A stretch of DNA of 64,000 nucleotides from CAYVUV01 sp964455095 (GCA_964455095.1 CAYVUV010000191.1:1-64000); one strand, 5' to 3'. Counted from the first letter of the stretch, positions 18,581 through 28,276 are shown. Program-made: numbers and translations. The notes: generated by a model from the sequence alone, not told the origin.

Positions 18581-19992
18581 GCGACGCTTCCTTTCAACAT
18601 GGTGCGGACATCGCTGACGGCGCCTTCGATGGCGGCGGCGGCCACCATGGCGGGGCTCATCAGCAGCGTGCGACCGGCCGGGCTACCCTGGCGGCCCTTG
18701 AAGTTGCGATTGCTCGACGAGGCGCAGATCTCGCGCCCGACCAGCTTGTCGGGATTCATCGCCAGGCACATCGAGCAGCCCGGCAGCCGCCACTCGAATC
18801 CGGCGGCGCGGAAGATGTCGGGCAGTCCCTCGGCTTCGGCGGCACGGGCCACCGCCTGCGAGCCCGGCACCACCAGTGCCTTGACGTGCGGCTTGACCTT
18901 GCCGAGCTTGGCGATGCGGGCCGCCTCGCGCAGGTCGGACAACCGCCCGTTGGTGCACGAGCCGATGAAGGCGACGTCGATGCGCGTCCCGGCGATCGGC
19001 GACCCCGGTGTCCAGCCCATGTAGGCGTAGGCGTCCTCGGCCGTCTCGCGCTCGCCGGCAGAGAGGCCGTCGGGGCGCGGGATCTGCTCGTCGACCCCGA
19101 TCGCCTGGCCCGGGTTGATGCCCCAGGTGACTACCGGCGACAGGCTGGCGCCGTCCAGGTGCGTGACCTCGTCGTATGCCGCCCCGGCCTCGGAGGCCAT
19201 GCCGCGCCACCACGCGACCGCGCGCTCGAAAGCGTCGCCCTGCGGGGCGAGCTCGCGCCCGCGCAGGTAGGCGAAGGTGGTGTCGTCGGGGTTCACGTAA
19301 CCGCAGCGCGCGCCGCCCTCGATGCTCATGTTGCAGACGGTCATGCGCTCTTCCATCGACATGCGGCGCAACACCTCGCCGCCGTACTCGTACGCGTAAC
19401 CCACCCCGCCGTTGACTCCCAGCGTGCGAATGATGTGCAGAATGACGTCTTTGGCGTAGACGCCCGGCCGCAGCGCACCGTCGACGTCGATGCGCCGCAG
19501 CTTGGGCTTCTGCAGCGCCAGGCACTGCGTCGCGAGCACGTCGCGCACCTGGCTGGTGCCGATGCCAAACGCCACCGCGCCGAACGCTCCATGCGTGCTG
19601 GTGTGGCTGTCGCCGCAGGCGATCGTCATGCCCGGCTGCGTCAGACCCAGCTCGGGACCGATCACGTGGACGATGCCCTGATGCCCGCTGGCGCGGTCGT
19701 AGAGCCGCAGGCCGAACTCTTTGCAGTTGCGCTCGATGGCCGACATCATCCCTTCGGCCTGTTCGTCGTCGAACGGTCGGGCGGCGGTATCGGTAGGGAT
19801 GATGTGGTCGACGGTTGCCACGGTGCGCTCGGGATAGAGCACCGGGAGCCGTTGCTCGCGCAGCATCTGGAAGGCTTGCGGGCTGGTGACCTCGTGGACG
19901 AGGTGGAGGCCGATGAACAGCTGTGTCTGGCCACTCGGCAGCTGGCGCACGGTGTGGGTGTCCCACACCTTGTCGAGCAATGTCTTACCCAT
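18577..19992 (-). CDS. leuC: 3-isopropylmalate dehydratase large subunit
   Basis: 471 residues from the ATG at 19992, which has GGAGG at a good distance; an upstream frame to 20067 has no such site. It belongs to the aconitase family and carries a [4Fe-4S] cluster whose cysteines lie in GSCTNGR and PGCSMC. Other signatures are MTIACGDSHTSTHGAFGAVAFGIGTSQV and the C-terminal SSNRNFKGRQG. It acts in the cytoplasm with LeuD. leuA and leuB are not in the window. Confidence 0.97.
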   Translation of the reverse strand: MGKTLLDKVWDTHTVRQLPSGQTQLFIGLHLVHEVTSPQAFQMLREQRLPVLYPERTVATVDHIIPTDTAARPFDDEQAEGMMSAIERNCKEFGLRLYDRASGHQGIVHVIGPELGLTQPGMTIACGDSHTSTHGAFGAVAFGIGTSQVRDVLATQCLALQKPKLRRIDVDGALRPGVYAKDVILHIIRTLGVNGGVGYAYEYGGEVLRRMSMEERMTVCNMSIEGGARCGYVNPDDTTFAYLRGRELAPQGDAFERAVAWWRGMASEAGAAYDEVTHLDGASLSPVVTWGINPGQAIGVDEQIPRPDGLSAGERETAEDAYAYMGWTPGSPIAGTRIDVAFIGSCTNGRLSDLREAARIAKLGKVKPHVKALVVPGSQAVARAAEAEGLPDIFRAAGFEWRLPGCSMCLAMNPDKLVGREICASSSNRNFKGRQGSPAGRTLLMSPAMVAAAAIEGAVSDVRTMLKGSVA

Positions 19993-20079
19993 CTCGATCC
20001 TCCATGGCGCGGCCCACGCGGCCACGACCGGTGAATCTAGCCGGCCCGCCGCGCGATCGCTAGCCAACCGGGGGCGCGC

Positions 20080-22851
20080 TCAGGAGTCGCGCGTGCGGAC
20101 CAGCTGGTTGGTCATGCGCTCGAGCCGGTCGCTGAGGATGCGGGTCAGATTGAGGAAGACCTTCGAGGCGATGCGCGGGTAGCGGCGCTGGATGCGGTTC
20201 AAGAAGCGCTCGTCGACGGCCAGGGCTTCCACTTCGCCGTCGGCGATGACGTCGGCACTGCGCTCGTTGTTGCGCACCAGGGCCATCTCGCCGAATACGT
20301 CGCCGCGCCCGAGATCGGCGACGCGCCGGCGTTCGCTGCCCGTACCCGCCCAGACCCCGACCTTGCCGCGAATGATGACGTACATGTCCTCGCCCAGCTC
20401 GCCGCGGCGCATGATCTCCTCGCCCGGGGCGAACTTGCGCAGCCGGCCCATGAGCACGACGATGCGCGCTTGCGCCGGGCGCAGACCGGCGAGCATGGGA
20501 ATGGTCCGCCCCGGGTCGACGCCGAGTTGGACCGACAACAGGTCCCACAACGTGATGATCTTGGTCGTCGACAGCAGGGCCGGCAACACGCAGAGGTTGG
20601 CCAACATGGCGCTGAAAAGCGTCGCCGCCGACAGGATGCCGAACTCGCGGATGGGCACGAAGCTGGAGAGACCGAAGGTAAGGAAGCCGAACAGCAACGC
20701 CAGGGTCGTGTAGATGATGGGCAGGCCGACCGTGCGCAGCGTGCGTTCGATGGCGGCGGACTGATCGGTCTCGCCGCGCACTTCGCGGCTCAGGCGGGCC
20801 ATATAGTGGATGGTCGAATCGACGGCGATGCCAAGCGCGATGGTGGCGATCAGACTGGTGCCCAGATTCAGGTAGTAACCGCCCCACCCGAGGATGCCGA
20901 AGAACAAGGCTACGGGCAGGACGTTGGGAACGATGGCGAGGAAACCGACGCGCGCCGACAGGAACATGAGCGACATGACGGCGAAGATCATGGCCAGGGA
21001 CAGCGTCAGGCTCTTCACTTGCCCGGCGACGATGTCGGAGCTGGTGCCGGTCAGCAGCACCAGGTTGCCGGTCGGTTGGACGCGCAGCTCGGCCGGGAAA
21101 CGCTGCGCGATGTAACTGCGAATCAGCGCCAGGGTTTCCTCGATCGCGCGCGAGCCCGAGAGGTTGGTGCGCACCAGGACGTTGCCGCGGGCGAAGTCCT
21201 GCGTGACGACACCGCGGAACGTCTCCGGCTTGGCGTCGACCATCTTCAGCACCGGATCGAGGTTTCCGGGGGCCTCCCAGAACGGCTTGGGCTTCTCGGC
21301 CTCGATGATGTGGCCCTGCTCGTCGAGCAGGATGTCGCCGTGGTCGGCACTCTGCAGCCCCTGCTCGAGAAGCTCGAGGTAGTCGACGATCGAGATCGAC
21401 GAGGTGATCCCCGGCAGGGTGACGAGGAACGCCTGCAAGTCCTTGATCTGCTTCAGGACCTCCCAGCGTCTCAGCGTCCCCGCCCCGGGGCCTTCGATCA
21501 CCAGGTAGAAGGGGTTGCTGCCGACGATTTCCTGGTTGATGACCTCGTTGTCGTGGCGCACCTCGGTGCTGGGGTCGAAATACGACAGGAAATCGGAGTC
21601 GACACGGATGTACTGAGCCCCGACCGCCCCGCCGATGGCGAGCGCGGCCGCGACCGCCAGCACGGCCCGGCGCGCGAGATCCGAGCGCGCGCTCAGCGCG
21701 GTGAGCGCGCGCGACAGGCGCAACGAGCCGCCCCCCCTGCTGCGTTGGCCCGACGAAGCGCCGAGCATCTGTAGTGCGGCGGGCAGAAAGAACAACGTTG
21801 TGAAGGTGAGGAAGACGAGTCCGACGACGGCGAAGACCCCCAGGTCGCGGATCGCGGTGATGGTGTTCAGCATCAGCGCGCCGAAGCCGATGACGGTCGT
21901 CAGCGCCGAGATGAGCAGCGGCACCGCCACCAGCTCCACTGCCCGGGCCACGAGCTCCTCGCGCGGCACGTCGCGCCCACCGAGCTCGACATAGCGCGCC
22001 ATGACGTGAATGCCGTACGAGCTGCCGATGACCAGCAGCAGCGGCGGCAGGACGAACGTGCCGAGCGTGATCGACTTGCCGGCCAGTACCATGACGCCGA
22101 GGGTCCACACGACCCCGAGCAGCACGGCCGTCAAAGGCAGCACGACGCCGCGCACGCTGCGAAACGACAGGCAGAGGACGATCAAGACCAGCAACAGGGC
22201 GAGCGGCGTGAAGCGAAACAGGTCCGCGCGCATGAACTCCGAAGCGGCTTGCTTCACGTGCGCGGCGCCGGTGTAGAAGAACTGCTCCGGCCCGCGCTCG
22301 GTGTCGAGCAAGGCGCGGATCTTCGCATCGATGCCGAGATCGACGTACTGCGCGTCGGTCAGGTCCTTGAAGAAGACGTTGATGGCGGCGCCGCGCAGGT
22401 CGCGCGACACGAGGTTCTGGCCATAGAGCGGCGTATTCGCCAGCTTGGCCTTCAGCGCCGTCAGGTCGGCCGCGGTTGGCGGCAGGCGCGGCAACAGGCG
22501 CGGTGGGGTGAATACGTCGGCGGCCGGGTCGACGGCGTTGGTGAGGCTGAGCACACGCTCGACGCCATCGAGCTTGCCCAGGGCGTCGGTGACGCGCGCA
22601 ATCTTCTCCAGCGTCGCCGCGGCGAAGAGGTCGTCGGCACGCATGCCGACCACCGCGACATCGTCGCTGCCGAAGGTCTTGCGCACGTCGGCATAGTACT
22701 GGACCGCGGGATCGCCGACCGGCAGGACGCTCTCGAGCGAGCTCTCGATGCGCACCCGCACCGCGTACATCCCTAGCACGAGCGTGATGGCGACATGCGC
22801 CAGGACGATGAGTCGGGCATGGCGCACGAGCCAGCGGGCGAAGGACTGCAT
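20080..22851 (-). CDS. RND-superfamily exporter fused to a C-terminal cyclic-nucleotide-binding domain
   Basis: 923 residues from ATG 22851. Residues 1 to about 790 are an MMPL/HAE-type RND transporter: an N-terminal helix (LIVLAHVAITLVLGMYAV), a large loop, helices 2-6 with IGSSYGIHVMARYVE, a second helix and loop, then helices 8-12 with LGIAVDSTIHYMARL. Residues about 798-923 form a Crp-like cNMP-binding domain: LRKFAPGEEIMRRGELGEDMYVIIRG and a phosphate-binding cassette FGEMALVRNNERSADV that keeps its Glu and Arg. Such exporters move lipids, hopanoid-like compounds or hydrophobic substrates using the proton gradient. The fused cytoplasmic sensor suggests export gated by cAMP/cGMP or another ligand, which is inference. 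Confidence 0.88.
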   Translation of the reverse strand: MQSFARWLVRHARLIVLAHVAITLVLGMYAVRVRIESSLESVLPVGDPAVQYYADVRKTFGSDDVAVVGMRADDLFAAATLEKIARVTDALGKLDGVERVLSLTNAVDPAADVFTPPRLLPRLPPTAADLTALKAKLANTPLYGQNLVSRDLRGAAINVFFKDLTDAQYVDLGIDAKIRALLDTERGPEQFFYTGAAHVKQAASEFMRADLFRFTPLALLLVLIVLCLSFRSVRGVVLPLTAVLLGVVWTLGVMVLAGKSITLGTFVLPPLLLVIGSSYGIHVMARYVELGGRDVPREELVARAVELVAVPLLISALTTVIGFGALMLNTITAIRDLGVFAVVGLVFLTFTTLFFLPAALQMLGASSGQRSRGGGSLRLSRALTALSARSDLARRAVLAVAAALAIGGAVGAQYIRVDSDFLSYFDPSTEVRHDNEVINQEIVGSNPFYLVIEGPGAGTLRRWEVLKQIKDLQAFLVTLPGITSSISIVDYLELLEQGLQSADHGDILLDEQGHIIEAEKPKPFWEAPGNLDPVLKMVDAKPETFRGVVTQDFARGNVLVRTNLSGSRAIEETLALIRSYIAQRFPAELRVQPTGNLVLLTGTSSDIVAGQVKSLTLSLAMIFAVMSLMFLSARVGFLAIVPNVLPVALFFGILGWGGYYLNLGTSLIATIALGIAVDSTIHYMARLSREVRGETDQSAAIERTLRTVGLPIIYTTLALLFGFLTFGLSSFVPIREFGILSAATLFSAMLANLCVLPALLSTTKIITLWDLLSVQLGVDPGRTIPMLAGLRPAQARIVVLMGRLRKFAPGEEIMRRGELGEDMYVIIRGKVGVWAGTGSERRRVADLGRGDVFGEMALVRNNERSADVIADGEVEALAVDERFLNRIQRRYPRIASKVFLNLTRILSDRLERMTNQLVRTRDS

Positions 22852-22914
22852 CCAACCCGACCCTATACCGCACCGCCCGACGCGGCCCAAGGGCGCGCCG
22901 GGCGACCCGGCTGC

Positions 22915-24636
22915 TCAGAGGCCGAGGATGCGGTCGTAGAGCGTGAGGCGCGAGACGTCGCCGCTGTCGATGCGGCGCGCGTTCATCTCCACCATCAGCA
23001 TGCGGCGGTGGATGAAGGTCGTCGCGACATCGAGCTTGTCGGCGGCGTGCGGCGCCTGCAACAGCAGTTCGGCACCGGCGACCACGTCGATGACCATCTC
23101 GCAGACGCGCTTGGCGTTGAGCAGGGCGTACTGCGGGTCGCCCATCAACGCCGGCACCGACTCGGTGATCCACTTGATGCCGCCACACAACGCCTCGACC
23201 AACTCGGGGTAACGCTCGCGCACCGTCTCTATCTGGCTGCGGGTGCTGTCGAGCGCCGTGAACAGCGCGCCTTTGGCCATCTCCTTCAGGGCGAAGCTGG
23301 CCTGGATCTCCGAAGTACCTTCATAGATCGTGGTGATGATCGAGTCGCAATGGAACTGCCCGGCGCGCGCCTCGGCCATGTAGCCGATGCCGCCGTGTAC
23401 CTGCACGCCGTGCCGCGAGACCTCGTTGCTGATCTCGGTCGCGTAGAACTTGCACAGCGGGGTGAAGAAGCGGACCAGCTGTTGGTTGCCCTCGTACTCG
23501 GTCTGCAGCGCCGCGCGCGCCGGGTCCTGCTGCCCGCGCGGGCTCGCGAGGTAGTGGTGCAGCGCGTCGGTCAGGTCGATCAGCGCACAGGTGCGGTAGA
23601 GCAGCGCGCGCGCCGCCTGAATGTGGAGGACCATCACCGTGAGCATCGATTTGACCAGCGGCTGTTCGATGATCGGGGCGCCGAACTGCACGCGTTGTGC
23701 GGCGTAGGCGCGCGCTTCCTGATAGGCCCCTTCGGCGACGCCGATGGCCTGCGCGGCAACACCGAGCCGGGCCTGGTTCATGAGGTCGAGCATGGCGCGG
23801 AAGCCGCCGCCGGCCTTGCCGAGCAGGTAGCCTTCGGCGTGATCGAGCTCGACCACGCACGTGGGGGAGCCGTGGATGCCCAATTTGGACTCGACCCGGG
23901 GGACCCGAATCGCGTTTTGACGCCCGTCCGGCAGTGTCACGGGGCACAGGATCAGGCTGAGACCGTTGGTGGTGCCGCGCGACTGGTCAAACGTGGCGGC
24001 GTCGCGGGCGAGCACCAGATGGATCGGGGCGCCGCCGTTGGTGATGTAGATCTTCTCTCCATCGACGAAGTACCGCCCGTCTTCGAGCGTCACGCGGGCG
24101 AGGATGCCGCCGAGGTCGGAGCCGGCCTGCGGCTCGGTGAGGTCCATGCAGCCCTGCAACTCGCCGCTGGCGAAGCCCGGCAGGTAGCGCTGCTTGATCT
24201 CGTCGGAGCCGTAGGTTTCGATGTCGTGCGCCACACCGGCCTGCAGTCCGACGATGGTCATCAGGCTGGAGTCGGCGCGCGCCACCATTTCCAGGTAGGC
24301 GCAGTTGAGCAGAAAGGGCAGGCCGTAGCCGCCGTAGGTGGGGCTCAACGGCAACGAGACGAGGCCGGCGCCGCGCAGCTTCTCGTACCCCGCCGCGATG
24401 TGTGGCGGCACCACCACCCGGCCATCTTCGACCCGCACGTGTTCGTGCCAGTGATCGCGCGCCCCCGCCTCGATGTCGGCGCAGATCTCGCCGGCGGTGC
24501 GCAGAATCATCTTGTAGGTTTCGATCTCCTCGGGCACGTTCGCCGGCGTGTCGCGGTGCAGGCCGAGAAACCGCTCCCAATCGAAGCGGTGATCGATGAA
24601 AAGTTCCATGTCCGAGTTGAAAAAGGGCAGCGCCAT
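22915..24636 (-). CDS. Acyl-CoA dehydrogenase, long form
   Basis: 573 residues from ATG 24636 behind GAGGAG. It is an FAD acyl-CoA dehydrogenase, the first oxidation step of beta-oxidation. Family motifs are MDLTEPQAGSDLGG, YITNGGAP in the middle beta domain, and RVQFGAPIIEQPLVKSML, then VHGGIGYMAEARAGQF and the catalytic-loop segment TTIYEGTSEIQ, where the Glu of the YEG motif is the expected base. A C-terminal extension of roughly 130 residues beyond this makes it longer than the 380-residue mitochondrial type and like the bacterial 'long' FadE12-type proteins. The 202-base gap to the divergent HEAT gene holds its promoter. Confidence 0.93.
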   Translation of the reverse strand: MALPFFNSDMELFIDHRFDWERFLGLHRDTPANVPEEIETYKMILRTAGEICADIEAGARDHWHEHVRVEDGRVVVPPHIAAGYEKLRGAGLVSLPLSPTYGGYGLPFLLNCAYLEMVARADSSLMTIVGLQAGVAHDIETYGSDEIKQRYLPGFASGELQGCMDLTEPQAGSDLGGILARVTLEDGRYFVDGEKIYITNGGAPIHLVLARDAATFDQSRGTTNGLSLILCPVTLPDGRQNAIRVPRVESKLGIHGSPTCVVELDHAEGYLLGKAGGGFRAMLDLMNQARLGVAAQAIGVAEGAYQEARAYAAQRVQFGAPIIEQPLVKSMLTVMVLHIQAARALLYRTCALIDLTDALHHYLASPRGQQDPARAALQTEYEGNQQLVRFFTPLCKFYATEISNEVSRHGVQVHGGIGYMAEARAGQFHCDSIITTIYEGTSEIQASFALKEMAKGALFTALDSTRSQIETVRERYPELVEALCGGIKWITESVPALMGDPQYALLNAKRVCEMVIDVVAGAELLLQAPHAADKLDVATTFIHRRMLMVEMNARRIDSGDVSRLTLYDRILGL

Positions 24637-24838
24637 TGCCAACTCCTCGTAGTGAGATGAACCTACCACGATCGATCTGGTCGCAACATGGAGTATCCGT
24701 TCGCGGCGATTTGCGTCGCGCCCGGCCCTGGCGTAGTAGCGTAGAGGTCCGGCGAGAGGCCATGCGTACTGTGTTGAACCCGTCCGACCCGACGCGCGAC
24801 GAAACGGCTGTCTTTGCAGTTCGCCGAGGGGATACCAG

Positions 24839-25561
24839 ATGCGCTTTCTGACCGCAGCCATTATTGCCGGGGCCCTCGCGTTGGTCATCGCCATCGCCGT
24901 CTTCATGCGCATGGAGCCGCAAAGCGAGCCCGTGGTGTCGGCGGAGAAGTCGGCGCCGGCAGGCAAGAAGCCGCTCGGACGCAGCGCCCGCGTCGAGGAC
25001 CGGCTCTCGCAGATGCGGGCGGAGTACGACCGCCGCCAGCCCGACGGGGCGATGCCGAACGCCCAGGGCCCGGAGGCGCGGGTCAAGGAACTGCCGCCGC
25101 GGCAGCCGGGGCAATTGCCGCCCGCGGCGACGCCGTCGGACGTCGAGCCCGGCGACGAAATGGACGACGAAGACCGGGCAGAGTTCGAAGAGCAACGCAA
25201 TACCTTGCTGACCGATCCCGACCCGGACGAGCGCATCGGGGCCATTCTGCTGCTGACCGGGGCGGACGACGAGCAAGTCAAGGCGACGCTGATGGAGGCG
25301 ATGGGCGATCCGGACGCCGAGGTGCGCCTGGCCGTGGTCGAGGCGCTCGGCGACTACTCGGACGATTTGTCCCCGGACGTGCTGAACCCGGCGATCAACG
25401 ACCCGGACGCCGAGGTGCGCTTCGAAGCGGTGAGCATCCTCGGCGACATGGAGACGCCACAGGCCCTGGCGATGGTGCGCGGTGCCCTCAACGACCCGGA
25501 CGAGGAAGTGCGGTCGTTGGCCTCCGGTATCCTCGAGATGGCCGACGACGACGAGAAGTAG
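24839..25561 (+). CDS. Membrane-anchored HEAT-repeat protein
   Basis: 240 residues. One N-terminal helix (LTAAIIAGALALVIAIAVFM) anchors it, followed by a Pro/acidic linker to about 115. The rest holds about four HEAT-like units rich in DPDxEVRxxAVxALGD (for example GDPDAEVRLAVVEALGDYSD and NDPDAEVRFEAVSILGDME). HEAT solenoids are protein-binding scaffolds; the repeats here are acidic. The orientation of the helix places the repeats either in the periplasm or cytoplasm, which cannot be decided. The amidohydrolase gene starts 24 bases after its stop. Confidence 0.8.
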   Translation: MRFLTAAIIAGALALVIAIAVFMRMEPQSEPVVSAEKSAPAGKKPLGRSARVEDRLSQMRAEYDRRQPDGAMPNAQGPEARVKELPPRQPGQLPPAATPSDVEPGDEMDDEDRAEFEEQRNTLLTDPDPDERIGAILLLTGADDEQVKATLMEAMGDPDAEVRLAVVEALGDYSDDLSPDVLNPAINDPDAEVRFEAVSILGDMETPQALAMVRGALNDPDEEVRSLASGILEMADDDEK

Positions 25562-25584
25562 CGAAGGCGCGACTGGACCGGGCG

Positions 25585-26784
25585 ATGAGCAGTAAGATCG
25601 AGGCCCTCAAGGGGCGCGTCTGCGACCGCGTCGAAGCGGAGCGCGGTGCGTTGGTCGAGCTGTGCGATCGCATTCATACGCATCCCGAGCTGCGTTTCGA
25701 GGAGCATCGAGCAGCGGGATGGCTGGCGGACTACCTGTCCGGCGCCGGATATGAAGTGCAGCGCGCTGCCTACGGCCTCCCGACCGCCGTCGCGGCGCGG
25801 CGCGGCACCGAACGCCCGCGGGTGGCCATCCTGTGCGAGTACGATGCGCTGCCCGGCATCGGCCATGCCTGTGGGCACAACGTCATCGCCGCCGCCGGTG
25901 CGGGCGCGGCGGCCGCGCTGGCCGCCGTCGTCGAAGAGGCGGGCGGCAGCGTAGTCGTGCTGGGAACGCCCGCCGAGGAAGGCGGCGGCGGCAAGATCCT
26001 CATGGCGCGCCAGGGGGCCTTCGACGACGTCGACGCGGCGATGATGGTACATCCGGCGGGCATGGACCTGGTCTCGATGCACGTGCTGGCCGTCAGCGTG
26101 ATCGAGGTCGAGTACCGCGGCCGCGCCGCCCACGCCGCGGCCTCGCCGCACCGCGGCGTCAACGCGCTCGATGCGCTGGTCACCGCCTACAGCGCCATCG
26201 CACAGCTCCGCCAGCACATTCGGCCGACGGAGCGCGTGCACGGCATCATCACCGACGGCGGCCAGGCGCCCAACATCGTTCCCGAACGCGCCGCCGGCGT
26301 GTTCTACGTCCGCGCCGCGACCGAGCGCCGTCTGGCGGAGCTCAAGCGCCGCGTCGAAGCGTGCTTCCAGGCCGGCGCCCTCGCGAGCGGGGCCCAGGTC
26401 ACCTTGCGCACGGTCGGTGAGGACTATGCCGATCTGTGGACCAATCAGCCGCTGGCCACGGCATACGGGGTCAACCTGGCGCGTCTGGGCCGCACCGCGG
26501 CGAGCCTGTCGGACGTCTCCTCCACCATCACGGGGAGCACCGACATGGGCAATGTGAGCAAGCTCGTGCCGTCGCTGCACCCGATGATCGCGGTGTCGCC
26601 GCCGCACGTGCCGCTGCATTCGCAGGAGTTCGCCGAGCACGCGGGGTCGGAGGCCGGCCACCGCGCCGTGATCGACGGTGCCAAGGCACTGGCCATGACG
26701 GCCATCGATATCTTGTGTCAGCCGCAGCTGCGCGCGGCGATGCAGGCGGCCTTCGCGGCCGAGCAGGGACTCGGGTCGTCCTGA
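25585..26784 (+). CDS. M20-family amidohydrolase (AbgA/IAA-amino-acid hydrolase-like)
   Basis: 399 residues from ATG 25585. M20 dizinc amidohydrolase: the metal-binding region reads GHACGHNVIAA, with the catalytic pair in GTPAEEGGGGK and a further ligand in VHPAGMD. The dimerisation lid domain (about 190-300) contains the typical RAAHAAASPHRGVNALDALV, and the last ligand is in VPLHSQEFAEHA. Relatives cleave N-acyl or aminobenzoyl-glutamate or amino-acid conjugates; the substrate here is unknown. There is no signal peptide, so it is cytoplasmic. Confidence 0.9.
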   Translation: MSSKIEALKGRVCDRVEAERGALVELCDRIHTHPELRFEEHRAAGWLADYLSGAGYEVQRAAYGLPTAVAARRGTERPRVAILCEYDALPGIGHACGHNVIAAAGAGAAAALAAVVEEAGGSVVVLGTPAEEGGGGKILMARQGAFDDVDAAMMVHPAGMDLVSMHVLAVSVIEVEYRGRAAHAAASPHRGVNALDALVTAYSAIAQLRQHIRPTERVHGIITDGGQAPNIVPERAAGVFYVRAATERRLAELKRRVEACFQAGALASGAQVTLRTVGEDYADLWTNQPLATAYGVNLARLGRTAASLSDVSSTITGSTDMGNVSKLVPSLHPMIAVSPPHVPLHSQEFAEHAGSEAGHRAVIDGAKALAMTAIDILCQPQLRAAMQAAFAAEQGLGSS

Positions 26785-26791
26785 AGCCGGG

Positions 26792-27145
26792 CTAGAGCGC
26801 GTCCTCGTCTTCCTCGTCTTCGTCCCACTCGAGCAACCGCACCCACACGATGACGCCGCCGTCGACCCCCGACTGATCGGGCCGCCGCTCCCAGCGCCGC
26901 ACGAAGACGCGACCCTCGTTGTCGAGCCAGCGCGGGATGACCTCGCGCAACACGCCGCGCCCGCCCGGGCTGCCGCGGCCCTTGCCGTAGATGATCCGTA
27001 GCGACGCCAGGCCCTGGTCTTGCGCGTCGCGCAAGAACTGTTCGGTCTCGCGCAGCGCCCGCTTGACGCCCATCCCGTGCAGGTCGAGGGTCGGCAGAAT
27101 GCCGAACGCGGCGCGCAGCAGGGCGCGGATCTCCGACATAGCCAT
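26792..27145 (-). CDS. Small MutS-related (Smr) domain protein
   Basis: 117 residues. The Smr domain is complete: LDLHGMGVKRALRETEQFL (LDLHG at 20-24), followed by LRIIYGKGRGSPGGRGVLREVIPRWL with the H/G-K-G-x-G motif that gives the nuclease fold its metal or nucleic-acid site. Standalone Smr proteins act on branched DNA or, in recent cases, on RNA in stalled ribosome rescue; which applies is not known. The C-terminus is strongly acidic (EWDEDEEDEDAL). It converges on the amidohydrolase (8-base gap) and diverges from bioB. Confidence 0.88.
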   Translation of the reverse strand: MAMSEIRALLRAAFGILPTLDLHGMGVKRALRETEQFLRDAQDQGLASLRIIYGKGRGSPGGRGVLREVIPRWLDNEGRVFVRRWERRPDQSGVDGGVIVWVRLLEWDEDEEDEDAL

Positions 27146-27211
27146 CCAGACGCACTCTTATCAGGGCGGGGCGGCTTGCTTCCAGCGCGACCGGTTGGTA
27201 CGAGCCGACCC

Positions 27212-28276
27212 ATGCACCCGAGCCCCGCGCGCGAGCACAGCGCCAGCAGTGCCGGCGTCTCCTGGCCGGAGGGGGTGGCGGACTCGGTCCTGCAAGGCAA
27301 GGAGATCGATCAGGCCACGGCACTGCGCATTCTCGAGGCGCCCGACGAAGAGGTCCCGGCGCTGCTGCGCGCGACGTTCCGCGTCCGCGCCCATCACCAC
27401 GGGCGCCGCGTCAAGCTCTGCCTGCTGCGCAACGCGCGCAGCGGCTTGTGCCCGGAGGATTGCCACTACTGCTCGCAATCGGCCGTCTCGGAAGCCGCCA
27501 TCCCGCGCTACCGCCTCGATGCAGTCGAGGAGCTGATCGCCGGCTCGCGCCGCGCCGTCGCGGCCGGGGCACGGCGCTTCTGCATGGTGACCAGCGGCCG
27601 CGGGCCGAGCGCGAACGACATCGCGCGCTTCGCGGACGCAGCCCAGCACATCAAGGCCGAGTTTCCCCATTTGGAGCTCTGCGTGTCGCTCGGCTTGATG
27701 GAGGAAGAACAAGCGCGCTCGTTGAAGCGCGCCGGCATCGGCTGGGTCAACCACAACCTCAACACCAGCGAGCGCTTTCACGCCGAGATCTGTTCGACGC
27801 ACACCTATGCCGACCGCGTGCGCACGGTCGAGAACGCGCGCAGCGCCGGGTTGTCGACCTGCTGCGGGGGCATTATCGGCATGGGCGAGCGCGATGAGGA
27901 CGTCGTTGAGCTGGCCTTCGCATTGCGTGCGCTGCGGGTCGACTCGCTGCCGGTCAATTTCCTCATCCCGATCGAGGGGACCCCGTTCGAAAGTCACCGC
28001 GAGCTGACGCCCATGCGCTGCTTGAAGGCGCTCTGCCTCTTCCGGCTGACCAACCCCGCCGCCGAGATCCGCGTCGCCGGCGGCCGCGAGCTCAACCTCG
28101 GCTGGTTTCAGCCCCTGGCCCTGTTGGCGGCCAATTCGATCTTCGTCGACGGCTACCTGACGACGCCCGGGCAAGCCTCCACCGACGCGCATGCGATGGT
28201 CGAGGCGATGGGATTCGACGTCGAGCCCGACGGCGCGCAGCCTCAGGCGAGTATCTCGCCCGCCGCCTCGGCGTAG
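27212..28276 (+). CDS. bioB: Biotin synthase
   Basis: 354 residues from ATG 27212. BioB is a radical SAM enzyme that inserts sulfur into dethiobiotin, the last step of biotin synthesis. The [4Fe-4S] cysteines are C80, C84 and C87 in CPEDCHYC. The [2Fe-2S] cysteines are expected in FCMVTSGRGP, LCVSLGLM and STCCGGIIGMGE, and the arginine ligand in the EIRVAGGRELNL stretch. The rest follows the family closely (NHNLNTSERFHAEICSTHTYADRV, PVNFLIPIEGTPF). No other bio genes are adjacent. Its 3' end overlaps the convergent macrodomain gene by 34 bases. Confidence 0.95.
   Translation: MHPSPAREHSASSAGVSWPEGVADSVLQGKEIDQATALRILEAPDEEVPALLRATFRVRAHHHGRRVKLCLLRNARSGLCPEDCHYCSQSAVSEAAIPRYRLDAVEELIAGSRRAVAAGARRFCMVTSGRGPSANDIARFADAAQHIKAEFPHLELCVSLGLMEEEQARSLKRAGIGWVNHNLNTSERFHAEICSTHTYADRVRTVENARSAGLSTCCGGIIGMGERDEDVVELAFALRALRVDSLPVNFLIPIEGTPFESHRELTPMRCLKALCLFRLTNPAAEIRVAGGRELNLGWFQPLALLAANSIFVDGYLTTPGQASTDAHAMVEAMGFDVEPDGAQPQASISPAASA

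Noticed and set aside
17453..19024. Plus-strand open frame opposite the ferredoxin and leuCD genes
   Set aside because: Antisense shadow of well-supported genes.
20060..23188. Second long minus-strand frame overlapping the RND gene
   Set aside because: Different frame of the same strand; the 20080-22851 frame has twelve membrane helices and a cNMP domain, the other is Arg/Pro-rich.
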